In this document: one piece after another, positions 42,440-52,527 of the stretch
Position numbering within the stretch: the first letter of the stretch is position 1
Layout: each line of letters begins with the position of its first letter
Assembly: GCF_020166435.1 (NCBI RefSeq)
Contig: NZ_JAINZP010000002.1
Coordinates: forward strand, 62,001 to 126,000
Direction: 5' to 3'
DNA length: 64,000 bases
From: Pectobacterium versatile
GTDB lineage: Bacteria; Pseudomonadota; Gammaproteobacteria; Enterobacterales; Enterobacteriaceae
Translations under genes and position numbers: made by a program
Notes under the pieces: generated by a model
Databases searched by the model: none
Seen by the model: only the letters and a program-made list of their open reading frames with translations
Told to the model about the DNA's origin: nothing

Positions 42440-42618
42440 GCCTAAACTCTTCAGATCAATCAATAAACATAATCATAATTGCCGCTCGGCGTTTAGCAAC
42501 ACCGACAGCAATTACGCGTCTGCTCGATAATAAAAAATCAGGAACCCGTGTTCGATAAAATGCGCTATAAATGAAAATGCCGGCAGCAAGCCACCGGCAT
42601 AACATGCAGTCAGTATTA

Positions 42619-43941
42619 TTAATCAAACTTAAGCTGTGGTACCACTTCCTTCACCTGCGCCAGATAATCACTACGCTCTTTACCCGTCAGCCCTTCAGAA
42701 CGTGGCAGCTTAGCCGTTAACGGGTTTACCGCTTGCTGGTTGATCCAGAATTCGTAGTGCAGATGCGGGCCTGTTGAACGCCCTGTGTTACCGGACAATC
42801 CGATACGATCGCCACGTTTCACTTTCTGCCCTGGCTTCACCAGAATGCGGTGCAAGTGCATATAGCGCGTGGTGTACTGGCGACCATGTCGAATAGCAAC
42901 ATAGTTCCCCGCTGCACCGCTGCGTTTCGCGATCACGACTTCTCCATCACCGACGGCCAGAACCGGTGAACCGACCGGCATGGCAAAGTCGACGCCTTTA
43001 TGCGGCGCGACACGCCCCGTCACTGGATTCAGGCGACGTGGATTAAAGTTGGAGGAAATACGGAATTGTTTCATGGTCGGGAAACGCATAAAACCGCGCG
43101 TCAACCCAGAACCTTCACGATCGTAGAATTTACCGTCTTCTGCACGAATAGCGTAATAGTCTTTGCCACCCGTATTCAGACGAACACCGACCAGCTCACT
43201 CTGCTCACTTTTACCATCGAGCATTTCACGGGACATCAGAACAGAAAAAGTGTCGTCTTTGCGTAACTTACGGAAATCCAACTGCCATTGAAGCGCCTTG
43301 ATAACTTCACGCACTTCTGTGCTGGTCAAACCGGCGCTTTTCGCACTACTGACAAAACTGCCCGTTACTCGGCCATTCAGAACGCTATTACGCCACTCGC
43401 CTTTCAGCGTTTCAATACGTTCTTTGAAATCAGTACCCACACGCTCATAAATGCGTGTTTCACGACGAGACATCTGCCATGTCAAACTTTGCAGGTCGCC
43501 GTTTTCACCCAAATCCCACGAAATTTGCTGACCAATTTTCAGATTCCGCAAATCTTTATTCTGTTCAGCAAGCCGAGTAACATCTGCAATATCAATGCCG
43601 TACTGCGTCAAAATGCTGCTTAAGGTATCGCCCGTAGAGACCACGTACTCATGTACGCCGCCTTCATCGGCAACCTTATCATCCAGCTCATCTTGTGGAA
43701 TCTCGTCATCTGGCGAAGGTTGGTCTATTGGTTCACTGGCTTCAGGCGTCAACGTACGCAGTTGGCTGGTTTCCAGGTCGATATCTTTCACGATGACGGG
43801 GGCATCATCGACGTGGGGATAAACAAAAGGCCGCCAAACAGCAACAGCCAATGTTACAACGGTAAGCGACCCCAGCATGACGCGATGGGGCCGAGGTAAG
43901 CTGTTATACGCCAGAGCGATAGTTCGGACTATCTGCTGCAC
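42619..43941 (-). CDS. mepM: Murein DD-endopeptidase MepM
   Basis: MepM (YebA) cleaves D-Ala-mDAP cross-links so that new peptidoglycan strands can be inserted. It has 440 residues, equal to E. coli. An N-terminal membrane anchor (about 20-38) is followed by a LysM domain (HEYVVSTGDTLSSILTQYGI) and an OapA-like middle. The M23 zinc metallopeptidase domain has HKGVDFAMPVGSPV (HxxxD), the RHGRQYTTRYMHL loop and GPHLHYEFW. It starts 12 bp after znuA on the same strand. Confidence 0.96.
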   Translation of the reverse strand: MQQIVRTIALAYNSLPRPHRVMLGSLTVVTLAVAVWRPFVYPHVDDAPVIVKDIDLETSQLRTLTPEASEPIDQPSPDDEIPQDELDDKVADEGGVHEYVVSTGDTLSSILTQYGIDIADVTRLAEQNKDLRNLKIGQQISWDLGENGDLQSLTWQMSRRETRIYERVGTDFKERIETLKGEWRNSVLNGRVTGSFVSSAKSAGLTSTEVREVIKALQWQLDFRKLRKDDTFSVLMSREMLDGKSEQSELVGVRLNTGGKDYYAIRAEDGKFYDREGSGLTRGFMRFPTMKQFRISSNFNPRRLNPVTGRVAPHKGVDFAMPVGSPVLAVGDGEVVIAKRSGAAGNYVAIRHGRQYTTRYMHLHRILVKPGQKVKRGDRIGLSGNTGRSTGPHLHYEFWINQQAVNPLTAKLPRSEGLTGKERSDYLAQVKEVVPQLKFD

Positions 43942-43953
43942 TTATTCGTATCC

Positions 43954-44955
43954 TCATGATTTTTCCTCCAGACAGCTCACATACTGGTTCGATAGCTGCA
44001 ACAAGAAATCGGCATAGCTATCTCTACCCAGTGCAATATTGCTTCCCAATGGATCGAGCACACCCGAGCGCACGTCGGTTCCCTTGGCAACAGCATTAAT
44101 AACGGCTGGCCTGAATTGTGGTTCAGCAAAAACGCATACGGCTTTGTGCTCAACCAACTGTGTTCGTATTTGATGTAAACGCTGTGCTCCGGGTTGGATT
44201 TCGGGGTTAACCGTGAAGTAACCCAAGGGGCTTAACCCGTAGTGTTTCTCAAAATAACCATAGGCATCATGGAACACGAAATACCCTTTACCCTGCACAG
44301 GCGCTAGCATCTTAACAATTTTTTCATCTGCTTGCCCGATTTTATCCGTGAAATAAAGCAGATTCGCGTCTAGTTTGTCCTTATTCTGAGGCATAAGTTC
44401 CAATAATTTTGCATGAATGGCCATTGCCGCCTGTTTTGTCATCTCCGGCGACAGCCAAATGTGCATATTATATTCGCCATGATGGTGGCCATCATCGCCG
44501 TCATCATGGACTGCATGGCTATGATCGTGGCCTTTTTCATGGTCATCATGCGCCTGTTCATGACCATCCTCATGATCGTGTCCGGCCTCTTTTTCCAGCT
44601 CAGATTTAATCGCTGGCAGCGCGGAAAGCGCAATCTGCTTTTCAGGTGAGACTTTCGCTAACGGCTTCCCGAGAAAGGCTTCCATTTCCGGCCCGACCCA
44701 AATCACCAGTTCAGCAGACTGTAAACGCTGGACATCAGACGGGCGCAGGGCATAATCGTGGGGCGACGCGCCATCAGGTAACAAAACCTCAGTGGGCGTC
44801 ACGCCATCGGCAATAGCCGACGCAATGAATCCTAAAGGACGAATTGACGTAATGACCGCAGCGGATGCCGCGCTGATTGACATCCCGCTTGCGAGTAGCG
44901 CGCTGGCAACAAACACATTTTTTAACCATTTTTTTTGCTGAATAGATTGCTGCAT
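43954..44955 (-). CDS. znuA: Zinc ABC transporter periplasmic binding protein ZnuA
   Basis: ZnuA captures zinc in the periplasm for ZnuBC. The start at ATG 44955 ([24 protein letters not shown]) gives 333 residues and a signal peptide ending near SAASA. Cluster A-I metal ligands are expected at the histidines in [22 protein letters not shown] and [13 protein letters not shown]. The family-typical charged loop is very histidine- and aspartate-rich (roughly residues 130-165). It is divergent from znuC across a Zur operator, as in E. coli. Confidence 0.96.
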   Translation of the reverse strand: MQQSIQQKKWLKNVFVASALLASGMSISAASAAVITSIRPLGFIASAIADGVTPTEVLLPDGASPHDYALRPSDVQRLQSAELVIWVGPEMEAFLGKPLAKVSPEKQIALSALPAIKSELEKEAGHDHEDGHEQAHDDHEKGHDHSHAVHDDGDDGHHHGEYNMHIWLSPEMTKQAAMAIHAKLLELMPQNKDKLDANLLYFTDKIGQADEKIVKMLAPVQGKGYFVFHDAYGYFEKHYGLSPLGYFTVNPEIQPGAQRLHQIRTQLVEHKAVCVFAEPQFRPAVINAVAKGTDVRSGVLDPLGSNIALGRDSYADFLLQLSNQYVSCLEEKS

Positions 44956-44986
44956 GAAAGTCGATCCCATCGATTTTTATGGTGTT

Positions 44987-45008
44987 GTTTGTTATATTAT
45001 AACGTTAC
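44987..45008. promoter_or_regulatory. Zur operator between znuA and znuCB
   Basis: GTTTGTTATATTATAACGTTAC is centred on TGTTATATTATAACG, close to the Zur consensus GAAATGTTATANTATAACATTTC. It overlaps the divergent promoters and would repress both arms when zinc is sufficient. Confidence 0.9.
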
Positions 45009-45031
45009 ATGGGTTATGCAAACCGAATTCT

Positions 45032-45790
45032 ATGTCCACATTGGTATCACTTAATAATATTTCAGTTACATTTGGCAGCCGCAAGGTTCTGTCAGATATT
45101 TCTCTTACCTTGCAGGCAGGTCGAATTCTGACGCTGCTCGGGCCGAATGGCGCAGGGAAATCGACGCTGGTGCGCGTGGTATTAGGGCTACTTGCCCCCA
45201 CCTCCGGTTCACTGGTACGAGATCCAGCGCTGCGTATCGGCTACGTTCCGCAGAAACTGCATCTGGATACAACCCTGCCCTTGACCGTCAGCCGTTTTAT
45301 GCAACTGCGCCCCGGCGTGAAAAAGCAGGATATTTTACCAGCGCTCAAGCGGGTTCAGGCTGCACATCTGCTGGAGCAGCCGATGCAGAAACTTTCCGGT
45401 GGCGAAACCCAGCGAGTCCTGCTGGCACGCGCGCTGCTCAACCAGCCCCAACTGCTGGTACTGGATGAGCCGACGCAGGGTGTCGACGTCAATGGGCAAC
45501 TCGCGCTGTACGATCTCATTAACCAATTGCGGCAAGAATTCCACTGCGGCGTGCTGATGGTGTCGCACGATTTACATTTGGTGATGGCGAAAACCGATGA
45601 AGTCCTTTGTCTTAATCAACATGTTTGCTGCTCCGGCACGCCAGAAGTGGTTTCGCTTCATCCCAAATTTTTAGCGATGTTCGGCCACCGCGGCACAGAG
45701 CAATTGGCAATTTATCGCCATCATCATAATCATCGTCACGACCTACAGGGACGTATCATTTTGAAGAGACAAGGTGGAAACGACGCATGA
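45032..45790 (+). CDS. znuC: Zinc ABC transporter ATPase ZnuC
   Basis: ZnuC is the ATPase for high-affinity zinc import. The start at ATG 45032 ([15 protein letters not shown]) gives 252 residues (E. coli 251). An in-frame extension back over the Zur operator is rejected. Motifs: Walker [15 protein letters not shown]-loop GYVPQK, signature [15 protein letters not shown], Walker [14 protein letters not shown]-loop VSHDLHL, and a histidine-rich tail [13 protein letters not shown] typical of ZnuC. The stop overlaps znuB as ATGA. Confidence 0.96.
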   Translation: MSTLVSLNNISVTFGSRKVLSDISLTLQAGRILTLLGPNGAGKSTLVRVVLGLLAPTSGSLVRDPALRIGYVPQKLHLDTTLPLTVSRFMQLRPGVKKQDILPALKRVQAAHLLEQPMQKLSGGETQRVLLARALLNQPQLLVLDEPTQGVDVNGQLALYDLINQLRQEFHCGVLMVSHDLHLVMAKTDEVLCLNQHVCCSGTPEVVSLHPKFLAMFGHRGTEQLAIYRHHHNHRHDLQGRIILKRQGGNDA

Positions 45791-46572
45791 TAGAACTGCT
45801 GTTTCCCGGTTGGCTGGCGGGGATGTTGCTGGCGATTGCGGCTGGCCCACTCGGTTCATTCGTCGTCTGGCGACGGATGTCTTACTTCGGTGACACGCTG
45901 GCACACGCCTCTTTACTCGGCGTCGCCTTCGGCCTGCTGCTGAACATCAACCTGTTTGCTGCCGTTATTGCCGTGACGCTCATTCTGGCGTTGGGTCTCG
46001 TCTGGCTGGAGCGACGTCCCTATCTGGCTATCGATACGCTACTCGGCATCATGGCACACAGCGCCCTGTCGCTTGGATTAGTGGTCGTCAGCTTGATGAA
46101 TAACGTGCGCATAGATTTGATGGCTTACCTGTTTGGCGATTTGCTCTCTGTCACGACAGAGGATCTGTGGATCATCGCTGCTGGTGTTATCGTTGTGATT
46201 GCCATTATGTGCTGGCAATGGCGCGCACTACTTTCTATGACGATCAGCCCAGAGCTGGCGCACGTCGATGGCGTCAAACTACAGCGCACCAAGCTGCTCC
46301 TGATGCTGACCACCGCGTTAACGATTGGTATCGCCATGAAATTTGTGGGTGCGCTGATCATTACATCACTGCTGATTATTCCAGCTGCCAGTGCCAGACG
46401 CTTTGCACGGACGCCGGAACAAATGGCAAGTATCGCGATTATTGTTGGAATGATTGCCGTGACAGGTGGTTTAGCGTTCTCAGCTGGCTACAATACGCCC
46501 GCAGGGCCATCGGTGGTGCTGTGCGCATCGCTGCTTTTTATTGTCAGCCTGATTAAGCGACAACCTGCCTAG
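45787..46572 (+). CDS. znuB: Zinc ABC transporter permease ZnuB
   Basis: ZnuB is the inner-membrane permease of the zinc importer. It has 261 residues, equal to E. coli, with about eight hydrophobic helices. Family stretches include [28 protein letters not shown] near the start and [25 protein letters not shown] near the end. It overlaps znuC by 4 bp. A terminator follows, shared with the convergent LacI-type gene. Confidence 0.96.
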   Translation: MIELLFPGWLAGMLLAIAAGPLGSFVVWRRMSYFGDTLAHASLLGVAFGLLLNINLFAAVIAVTLILALGLVWLERRPYLAIDTLLGIMAHSALSLGLVVVSLMNNVRIDLMAYLFGDLLSVTTEDLWIIAAGVIVVIAIMCWQWRALLSMTISPELAHVDGVKLQRTKLLLMLTTALTIGIAMKFVGALIITSLLIIPAASARRFARTPEQMASIAIIVGMIAVTGGLAFSAGYNTPAGPSVVLCASLLFIVSLIKRQPA

Positions 46573-46607
46573 CTTAACAATCACTTCATAGTACAAACAC
46601 TCAATAG

Positions 46608-46647
46608 TAAAAAGCCCTTCCGAATACGTGATTCAGAAGGGCTCTTG
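46608..46647. terminator. Terminator between znuB and the LacI-type gene
   Basis: AAAAAGCCCTTC pairs with GAAGGGCTC around ACGTGATT-containing sequence. The T run is best on the minus strand, so it mainly serves the LacI-type regulator gene, while znuB converges on it. Confidence 0.8.
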
Positions 46648-46666
46648 AAGACGGCACAAGCCGCGT

Positions 46667-47629
46667 TTATTGCCGGTTAGCCATATCTGGAATGATTAAA
46701 TCACCCCGCAAGACATACGAACCCAGCACATCCTGGGTTTTCTCGTTGAGCCACGACACGATTCTGGCCGCCACTGCATCCATCGAATATTCGATTGCTG
46801 GTATCGCCGGAATGCCCGGAATATCGAGAGACCCTGCCAGACTGAATACCATGATGTCTTTTGGCACGGATTTATTAAACGCCTGAAGCTGCGTAATAAC
46901 ACGTTTGGCTTCCAGCTCATCCGCCACCAAAAGCGCATTGAAATTCAGCGTCGTGCTGTTATTGAGCAGCACTTGCAGCGCCACCGATGACGATGAAGAC
47001 GCATCCATAAAAATCAGGTTGCGGTTAAACGGTAAGAAGTTATTTTCCAGCGCCCGCTTATACCCTAACAGCACCTGTTCTGCTGAACTGCTCGCGGCTG
47101 GATTGATCAACGCAATTTGCCGTCTTCCTTGCCGAATCAGGTAATTACACGCAGTTTCCGTGGCGAAAGCGTGATCGAATTGCAGGCTGTTCGTGGTATC
47201 CGTTTCCATACAATCGATCAGAATGATGTTCTTATCGGCCAGATTCAGCGGAAAGCGCGCGCCGATGACTAAAATGTCATCACACAGGCCACTGGTCAGC
47301 TCATCAAGCACATTCATCACTTCAGCCCTGCTGCTGGCGAACCGCAACAAGAGATGCTTTTGATGTCGGCTAAAGTGTTTTTCCAGCGCATAAAGGTAGC
47401 CGGTCGTCTGGTTGATGTTGTCCTGAGCGCAAATGACACCAATACATCCGGTTGATTGACTTAACAGTGATTGGGCGATGACATTCGGCCGATATTTAAG
47501 TTCATCAACCGCTTTTAACACTGCAAGACGGCTAGCTTCCTTTACGCCGCGTGAACCACTCAACACCCGGGAGACTGTGGCTTTGGACACCCCAGCTAAA
47601 CGCGATACATCGTTGATTGTAGACATCAT
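46667..47629 (-). CDS. LacI-family regulator of the adjacent PTS/porin locus
   Basis: This 320-residue repressor has the LacI N-terminal helix-turn-helix (MSTINDVSRLAGVSKATVSRVLSG) with the hinge helix in RPNVIAQSLL. A periplasmic-binding-protein-like effector domain follows. AGGGG precedes two adjacent ATG codons (47629 and 47626). It is divergent from the PTS EIIC gene, and the 457-bp region between contains inverted repeats of LacI-operator type, so it probably controls that locus and itself. The effector is likely a beta-glucoside or other sugar, judged only from the EIIC family. Confidence 0.88.
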   Translation of the reverse strand: MMSTINDVSRLAGVSKATVSRVLSGSRGVKEASRLAVLKAVDELKYRPNVIAQSLLSQSTGCIGVICAQDNINQTTGYLYALEKHFSRHQKHLLLRFASSRAEVMNVLDELTSGLCDDILVIGARFPLNLADKNIILIDCMETDTTNSLQFDHAFATETACNYLIRQGRRQIALINPAASSSAEQVLLGYKRALENNFLPFNRNLIFMDASSSSSVALQVLLNNSTTLNFNALLVADELEAKRVITQLQAFNKSVPKDIMVFSLAGSLDIPGIPAIPAIEYSMDAVAARIVSWLNEKTQDVLGSYVLRGDLIIPDMANRQ

Positions 47630-47719
47630 TTGCCCCTGAAAAACGCTAAATCTGACTCAAAACCCTGAACACCAACCACGTATTGCATTGCTTCGCAGTA
47701 TAACCGTTTCTATCCAGCA

Positions 47720-47736
47720 TGGAAACCGATTATCCG
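47720..47736. promoter_or_regulatory. Possible second LacI-type operator
   Basis: TGGAAACCGATTATCCG resembles the palindrome at 47843-47860 (shared TGGAAA and CCG core) with a weaker right arm. It may be an auxiliary operator close to the regulator gene. Confidence 0.5.
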
Positions 47737-47842
47737 TTTAACATCCAATACGTATTTCTGCCAATAAGATGTGATGCAAATCTAATTAATACCGCCAGAA
47801 ATCATCACATCTTGACGGTCATCACACTTCTCTTTTCTTTGC

Positions 47843-47860
47843 ATGGAAAACGGTTTCCAT
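47843..47860. promoter_or_regulatory. LacI-type operator upstream of the PTS genes
   Basis: ATGGAAAACGGTTTCCAT has perfect 7-base arms (ATGGAAA/TTTCCAT) around a four-base centre, like GalR/LacI-family operators. It lies in the divergent region between the LacI-type gene and EIIC. About 225 bp separate it from the EIIC start, so the mRNA leader may be long. Confidence 0.75.
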
Positions 47861-48086
47861 ATGATATCCAATCATCTTAGCAATAACTTTTTACATTGTG
47901 CTTGGCGGAAAATGCGGTCCGCAGCGGAAGAAAAAATAACAGGTATAGGATCACATTTATAAAAGGCTGCCACACGCGACATTCCCGTAAGATTTTTAGA
48001 TACAATGAGTTACGGCGTACAACGTGGCGATAACATACTGGGTGACGAGCTGTCGCTGCTACGGCGACACATGAAAAGGTGTTCAC

Positions 48087-49415
48087 ATGAGTTCCTTATA
48101 TCAATCAATGATTGCCGCTATCGAACAATCGATTACCCCGCTTGCAGGGCGTTTGGGGCAGCAAAAGTATGTGATCGCTATCCGTGATGGTTTTACCGCC
48201 GCGCTACCTTTTATGATCATCGGCTCGTTTATGCTGGTGTTTATTTTCCCTCCGTTTTCCGCCGATACGACCGTCGGATTTGCCCGTACCTGGCTGGATT
48301 TTTCTATTACCTATCGCGAACAGTTGATGCTGCCTTTCGAACTCAGCATGGGCTTGATGACATTTTTCATCTCCGTAGGCGTGGGTGCCAGCCTAGGAAG
48401 ACAGCTTAATCTCGATTCCGTGATGTCGGGCCTGCTGGCGTTTATGGCTTTCCTGCTTGTCGCCGCGCCTTACGCCGATGACAAAATTTCCACCGAATAT
48501 CTGTCAGGACAAGGGATCTTCACCGCTTTGCTGACCTCCATCTACGCCACCCAAGTTTATGCGGCGCTGAAACAACACAACATTACTATTCGCTTACCGA
48601 AAGAAGTCCCGACGGGGGTCGCTCGCTCGTTTGAAATCCTCATTCCCGTGTTGGTGATTGTCGCAACGCTGCATCCGCTCAATCTCTTCATTGAAGTGCA
48701 AACAGGCATGATCATTCCCGAAGCGATTATGCACCTGCTAGCACCGCTGGTTTCCGCCTCAGACTCGCTGCCTGCCATTCTTCTGTCTGTGCTGCTGTGC
48801 CAGCTTTTCTGGTTCTCGGGGATCCACGGTTCGCTGATTGTCACGGGCATCATGAATCCATTCTGGATGACCAATCTAGCCGTAAATCAGGCTGCGCTGG
48901 CAGCCGGTGAAGTCTTGCCACATATTTATTTACAGGGTTTTTGGGATCACTATCTGTTGATTGGCGGCGTCGGCTCGACGCTACCGCTTGCATTTCTGCT
49001 GTTACGCAGCAAGGTCACGCATTTGCGGACCATCGGCAAAATGGGCGTCGTACCCAGTTTCTTTAACATCAACGAGCCGATCATGTTCGGTGCCCCCATC
49101 ATTATGAACCCGATGCTGTTCCTCCCTTTTGTCTTCGTACCGATGGTTAACGCCGTGCTGGCTTACACCGCAACCAAGATGGGATGGCTGGCGCAGGTGG
49201 TGTCGTTAACACCGTGGACCACACCGGCCCCCATTGGTGCATCGTGGGCCGCAAACTGGAGTTTCAGCCCGCTAATCATGTGCCTGCTGTGCATGGTGTT
49301 TTCCGCGCTGATGTATTTGCCGTTCCTGCGAGCTTATGAACGCACATTAATGAAAACCGAGGAGCAAAAAATACAAGGCGATATTTCGCTGACGAAAACA
49401 GTGAGCAGTAATTAA
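48087..49415 (+). CDS. PTS EIIC, lactose/cellobiose family
   Basis: This 442-residue integral membrane protein is the sugar-translocating IIC domain of a lac/cel-type phosphotransferase system. Family stretches include IAIRDGFTAALPFMIIGSF near the start, LFWFSGIHGSLIVTGIMNPFW, LQGFWDHYLLIGGVGSTLPL and the signature FFNINEPIMFGAPIIMNPM. It resembles ChbC/CelB. AAAAGG before ATG 48087 supports the start. A separate EIIA gene follows, but no EIIB (a small CxxGxSTSLL-type protein) is found in the locus. The substrate is unknown, probably a beta-glucoside. Confidence 0.9.
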   Translation: MSSLYQSMIAAIEQSITPLAGRLGQQKYVIAIRDGFTAALPFMIIGSFMLVFIFPPFSADTTVGFARTWLDFSITYREQLMLPFELSMGLMTFFISVGVGASLGRQLNLDSVMSGLLAFMAFLLVAAPYADDKISTEYLSGQGIFTALLTSIYATQVYAALKQHNITIRLPKEVPTGVARSFEILIPVLVIVATLHPLNLFIEVQTGMIIPEAIMHLLAPLVSASDSLPAILLSVLLCQLFWFSGIHGSLIVTGIMNPFWMTNLAVNQAALAAGEVLPHIYLQGFWDHYLLIGGVGSTLPLAFLLLRSKVTHLRTIGKMGVVPSFFNINEPIMFGAPIIMNPMLFLPFVFVPMVNAVLAYTATKMGWLAQVVSLTPWTTPAPIGASWAANWSFSPLIMCLLCMVFSALMYLPFLRAYERTLMKTEEQKIQGDISLTKTVSSN

Positions 49416-49578
49416 TGGGATTAATAAAAACAGCGATAGATATTAAATAGAAGAAAGAAAATAAAGCGTTTAGGGTCGGAATATTTTTATTATTCGCTTT
49501 CATCGACCCGGACGACATTCAAGAACGCGGCATAAAGAATACGTGCTGCGAATATTCGTTCACATAAAAATAGGTCAT

Positions 49579-49887
49579 ATGATGATTACATTAGAAGATG
49601 CAGTAATGGAAATTATCGTCAATGCGGGACAGTCACGCAGTCTGTGTTTTGAAGCGCTACATGCTGCGCGTAAAGGTAACATTGATGAAGCCAAAAATCT
49701 GTTGAAGGAAGCCGATGGTTACGCGCGCAAAGCCCACCATATGCAGACCAAGCTGATCGAACAGGATGCGGGAGAAGCCAGACAGCCGATGACATTAATT
49801 ATGGTTCATGCTCAAGACCATTTAATGACATCACTGCTCGCCCGCGAATTATCAGAAGAGATTATTCATCTCTATCAGCGGCAATAG
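49579..49887 (+). CDS. PTS EIIA, lactose/cellobiose family
   Basis: This ~102-residue all-helical cytosolic IIA protein passes phosphate from HPr to EIIB. The start is ATG 49579 or 49582 (MMITLEDAVMEIIVNAG), because upstream codons from GTG 49543 are not family-like. The phospho-accepting histidine is in MVHAQDHLMTSLLARELSEEII, preceded by the typical AKNLLKEADGYARKAHHMQTKLIEQ helices. It follows EIIC by about 160 bp and precedes the porin, so all three are probably one transcription unit. Confidence 0.88.
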   Translation: MMITLEDAVMEIIVNAGQSRSLCFEALHAARKGNIDEAKNLLKEADGYARKAHHMQTKLIEQDAGEARQPMTLIMVHAQDHLMTSLLARELSEEIIHLYQRQ

Positions 49888-50053
49888 TTCATTTTAATAC
49901 CCTTATAGGGAGGGTCGATTACGTCAGTCATTTAATTACGCCGTACCCGTTGAAAAAATAACAATCACCTTGTTCTGAGCGCCGTGTCATTATTCACGCC
50001 AATCAGAGCGGGATGGTTATTGTCTGAAAATAACTTACCGAGTTGAGATGACG

Positions 50054-51433
50054 ATGAAAAATTCCAAAAAACTGCCCGTTACGCTGGCGGTGCTGGCTGC
50101 CCTTTGCTCCGGTTCCGCATTCGCACAAGAAACGATTACTCAAGAGCAATTAGATCGTATCGTTGCTCAGGCCGTAGAAAAAGCGCTGGCGGAGCGTCAG
50201 GCCAAATTAGACGCGATTGCCAGTAAACAGGTCGATCCGCTGACGACGCCCGACGCCCCCAAAACACCTGACATGGCGATACCTTATGGCATCAACTTTA
50301 CTGGCTATGCGCGTTACGGTGCGCAATTCCAGAGCGGTGACCAAAAATATGTTGCAGTTGACGGCTCCTATAACGGTGCCTCCGCACTGGGCCGTCTGGG
50401 CAACGAAGGCAATGGCGGTGAATTCCAGCTTTCCAAGGCTTTCAAAAGTAATAACGGCGCAATCTGGGATGTCGTCGTGATGATCGACCACTGGGGTGAC
50501 GAAGTTAACCTGAAAAAAGCCTATGCAGGCGTTACCAACCTTTTTGCTTCCCAGCCAAATGCCTATCTCTGGGCAGGACGTGATTTCCACCAGCGCCCAC
50601 AGCAAGGTATTAACGACTACTTCTGGATGAACCATGACGGCCAGGGCGCGGGGATAAAGAATTTTGATCTCGGTGGTATTCAATTCGATGTGGCGGCCGT
50701 TGCTGCCGTGGAATCCTGTAACCCCGAAGTGATCACGAATAATGCGAACCCCTCACGCATCAGCTGTACCGGCAGTTCCGGCACGGGCGATAAAGGTAAT
50801 TACGCACTGACGTCCAAAGTACATGGCATCAAGTTGGGGCCGTTGGATCTTGCGCTGTACGCGAACTACGGTTTTGACTCGAAAGCGGTGGATAACGATG
50901 CACGACTGAAAGCCTGGCAAGGCGGCGCGGTCCTGAGCCACACGGGGAAAAATAGCCTCAATCAGTTTATCACTCGCTACTCGGACAATGCGGATAACAG
51001 CGTTTACAACAAAACGGACAACCTGAAAACCTTCTATGCCAGCTTTGAAGGTAAATACAAATTCACGCCGCAAACGCAGGTCGAATATCTGCTGGCCTAC
51101 CACGACTACTCGAATGACTCAGCCAGTCAGGACGATCGTCGTAACTACAATGCCATCGTTCGCCCGATGTATTTCTGGAATGATGTGCATTCCACCTGGC
51201 TTGAAGCGGGCTATCAACATGTAGATTACGGTCAGGGTGGTGATAACAAAGGGTGGAAGCTGACGCTTTCCCAGAATGTCTCGATCGCCATGGGGCCGGA
51301 GTTCAGACCGATGCTGCGCTTCTACGTCACTGGCGGGGAAGTCGATAACAAACACACCGCGCGGACAACGACCGGCGTCAACACGCAGCTCGATTCGTTC
51401 AACGTTGGGGCAATGTGGGAAGCCTGGTTCTAA
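50054..51433 (+). CDS. LamB/ScrY-type sugar porin
   Basis: This 459-residue outer-membrane porin of the maltoporin/ScrY/BglH family should form a trimeric 18-strand barrel. ATG 50054 has a GAG site 6 bp upstream, and ATG 50048 in frame is an alternative. A signal peptide ends at SAFAQ. An N-terminal coiled-coil-like stretch (TQEQLDRIVAQAVEKALAERQAKLDAI) resembles the ScrY extension. The barrel begins at FTGYARYGAQF, contains YLWAGRDFHQRPQQGINDYFW, and ends in the outer-membrane targeting residue F (NVGAMWEAWF). It supplies sugar to the PTS next door. Confidence 0.9.
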   Translation: MKNSKKLPVTLAVLAALCSGSAFAQETITQEQLDRIVAQAVEKALAERQAKLDAIASKQVDPLTTPDAPKTPDMAIPYGINFTGYARYGAQFQSGDQKYVAVDGSYNGASALGRLGNEGNGGEFQLSKAFKSNNGAIWDVVVMIDHWGDEVNLKKAYAGVTNLFASQPNAYLWAGRDFHQRPQQGINDYFWMNHDGQGAGIKNFDLGGIQFDVAAVAAVESCNPEVITNNANPSRISCTGSSGTGDKGNYALTSKVHGIKLGPLDLALYANYGFDSKAVDNDARLKAWQGGAVLSHTGKNSLNQFITRYSDNADNSVYNKTDNLKTFYASFEGKYKFTPQTQVEYLLAYHDYSNDSASQDDRRNYNAIVRPMYFWNDVHSTWLEAGYQHVDYGQGGDNKGWKLTLSQNVSIAMGPEFRPMLRFYVTGGEVDNKHTARTTTGVNTQLDSFNVGAMWEAWF

Positions 51434-51445
51434 TCACATAAACGT

Positions 51446-51467
51446 AGGGAGACCTCGTGGTCTCCCT
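51446..51467 (+). terminator. Possible hairpin terminator after the porin gene
   Basis: AGGGAGACC pairs with GGTCTCCCT around TCGT, 12 bp after the porin stop codon. A T run is lacking, so termination strength is uncertain. Confidence 0.5.
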
Positions 51468-51509
51468 GAATAGGGAAAGCATTTCTTAGGCGATACGCTT
51501 TTTCACCCG

Positions 51510-52520
51510 TTAACCTAAATCTTCACGCGTTAAGCCAAAATGCCGATAGGCATGCTGCGTCGCCATGCGACCGCGTGGCGTACGCTGAATGAACCCTTGC
51601 TGAATCAGAAACGGCTCCAGTACGTCTTCAATCGTTTCGCGCTCTTCACCAATTGCTGCCGCTAAATTGTCCAGCCCGACGGGGCCGCCCATGAATTTAT
51701 CGATGATCGCCAACAGCAGCTTACGGTCCATGTAGTCAAAGCCTTCGGTATCTACCGCCAGCATATCCAGTGCCTGTATCGCCACATCACCGGTAATCGC
51801 CCCTTCTGACTTAACTTCGGAGAAATCACGCACCCGTCGCAATAATCGGTTAGCAATACGCGGCGTACCCCGCGCGCGCCTCGCCACTTCAAGCGCCCCC
51901 TCAGATGTCAGATCCAGCCCTAAACACTGTGCGCTACGGCTGACGATATACTGCAAGTCCGCGACTTTATAAAATTCCAGACGCTGCACAATGCCGAAAC
52001 GATCGCGCAATGGCGAGGTTAACGAGCCTGCACGCGTCGTTGCGCCAATCAGCGTGAAAGGCGGTAAATCGAGTTTGATCGAACGGGCGGCAGGCCCTTC
52101 ACCGATCATGATATCCAACTGATAATCTTCCATCGCCGGATACAGCACTTCTTCCACAACGGGCGACAGACGGTGGATTTCATCGATGAACAGCACGTCA
52201 TGCGGTTCAAGATTAGTCAGCAACGCCGCGAGGTCGCCGGCTTTTTCCAGCACTGGGCCCGATGTCGTGCGCATATTCACGCCCATCTCGTTAGCAACAA
52301 TATTCGCCAGCGTCGTTTTACCCAGACCGGGGGGACCAAAAATTAGCAGATGATCCAGCGCATCCCCACGTTTGCGAGCTGCCTGGATAAAAATTTCCAT
52401 CTGCTCACGCACCTGCGGCTGCCCCACATACTCGGTGAGCAATTTAGGGCGGATCGCACGGTCGATAAATTCCTCTTCGGGAACGGCATCAGCGGAGATC
52501 AAACGATCGGCTTCTATCAT
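51510..52520 (-). CDS. ruvB: Holliday junction helicase RuvB
   Basis: RuvB is the AAA+ motor driving branch migration of Holliday junctions with RuvA. The start at ATG 52520 ([13 protein letters not shown]) gives 336 residues, equal to E. coli. Walker A is GPPGLGKTT, Walker B IDEIHRL, sensor 1 GATTRAG and the arginine finger region [10 protein letters not shown]. The C-terminal winged helix ends in RTPRGRMAT. It lies 7 bp after ruvA, one operon. Confidence 0.97.
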   Translation of the reverse strand: MIEADRLISADAVPEEEFIDRAIRPKLLTEYVGQPQVREQMEIFIQAARKRGDALDHLLIFGPPGLGKTTLANIVANEMGVNMRTTSGPVLEKAGDLAALLTNLEPHDVLFIDEIHRLSPVVEEVLYPAMEDYQLDIMIGEGPAARSIKLDLPPFTLIGATTRAGSLTSPLRDRFGIVQRLEFYKVADLQYIVSRSAQCLGLDLTSEGALEVARRARGTPRIANRLLRRVRDFSEVKSEGAITGDVAIQALDMLAVDTEGFDYMDRKLLLAIIDKFMGGPVGLDNLAAAIGEERETIEDVLEPFLIQQGFIQRTPRGRMATQHAYRHFGLTREDLG

Positions 52521-52527
52521 GAATACC

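Noticed and set aside
44409..44649. Plus-strand frames with many methionine and histidine codons
   Set aside because: They mirror the histidine/aspartate-rich loop of znuA on the other strand.
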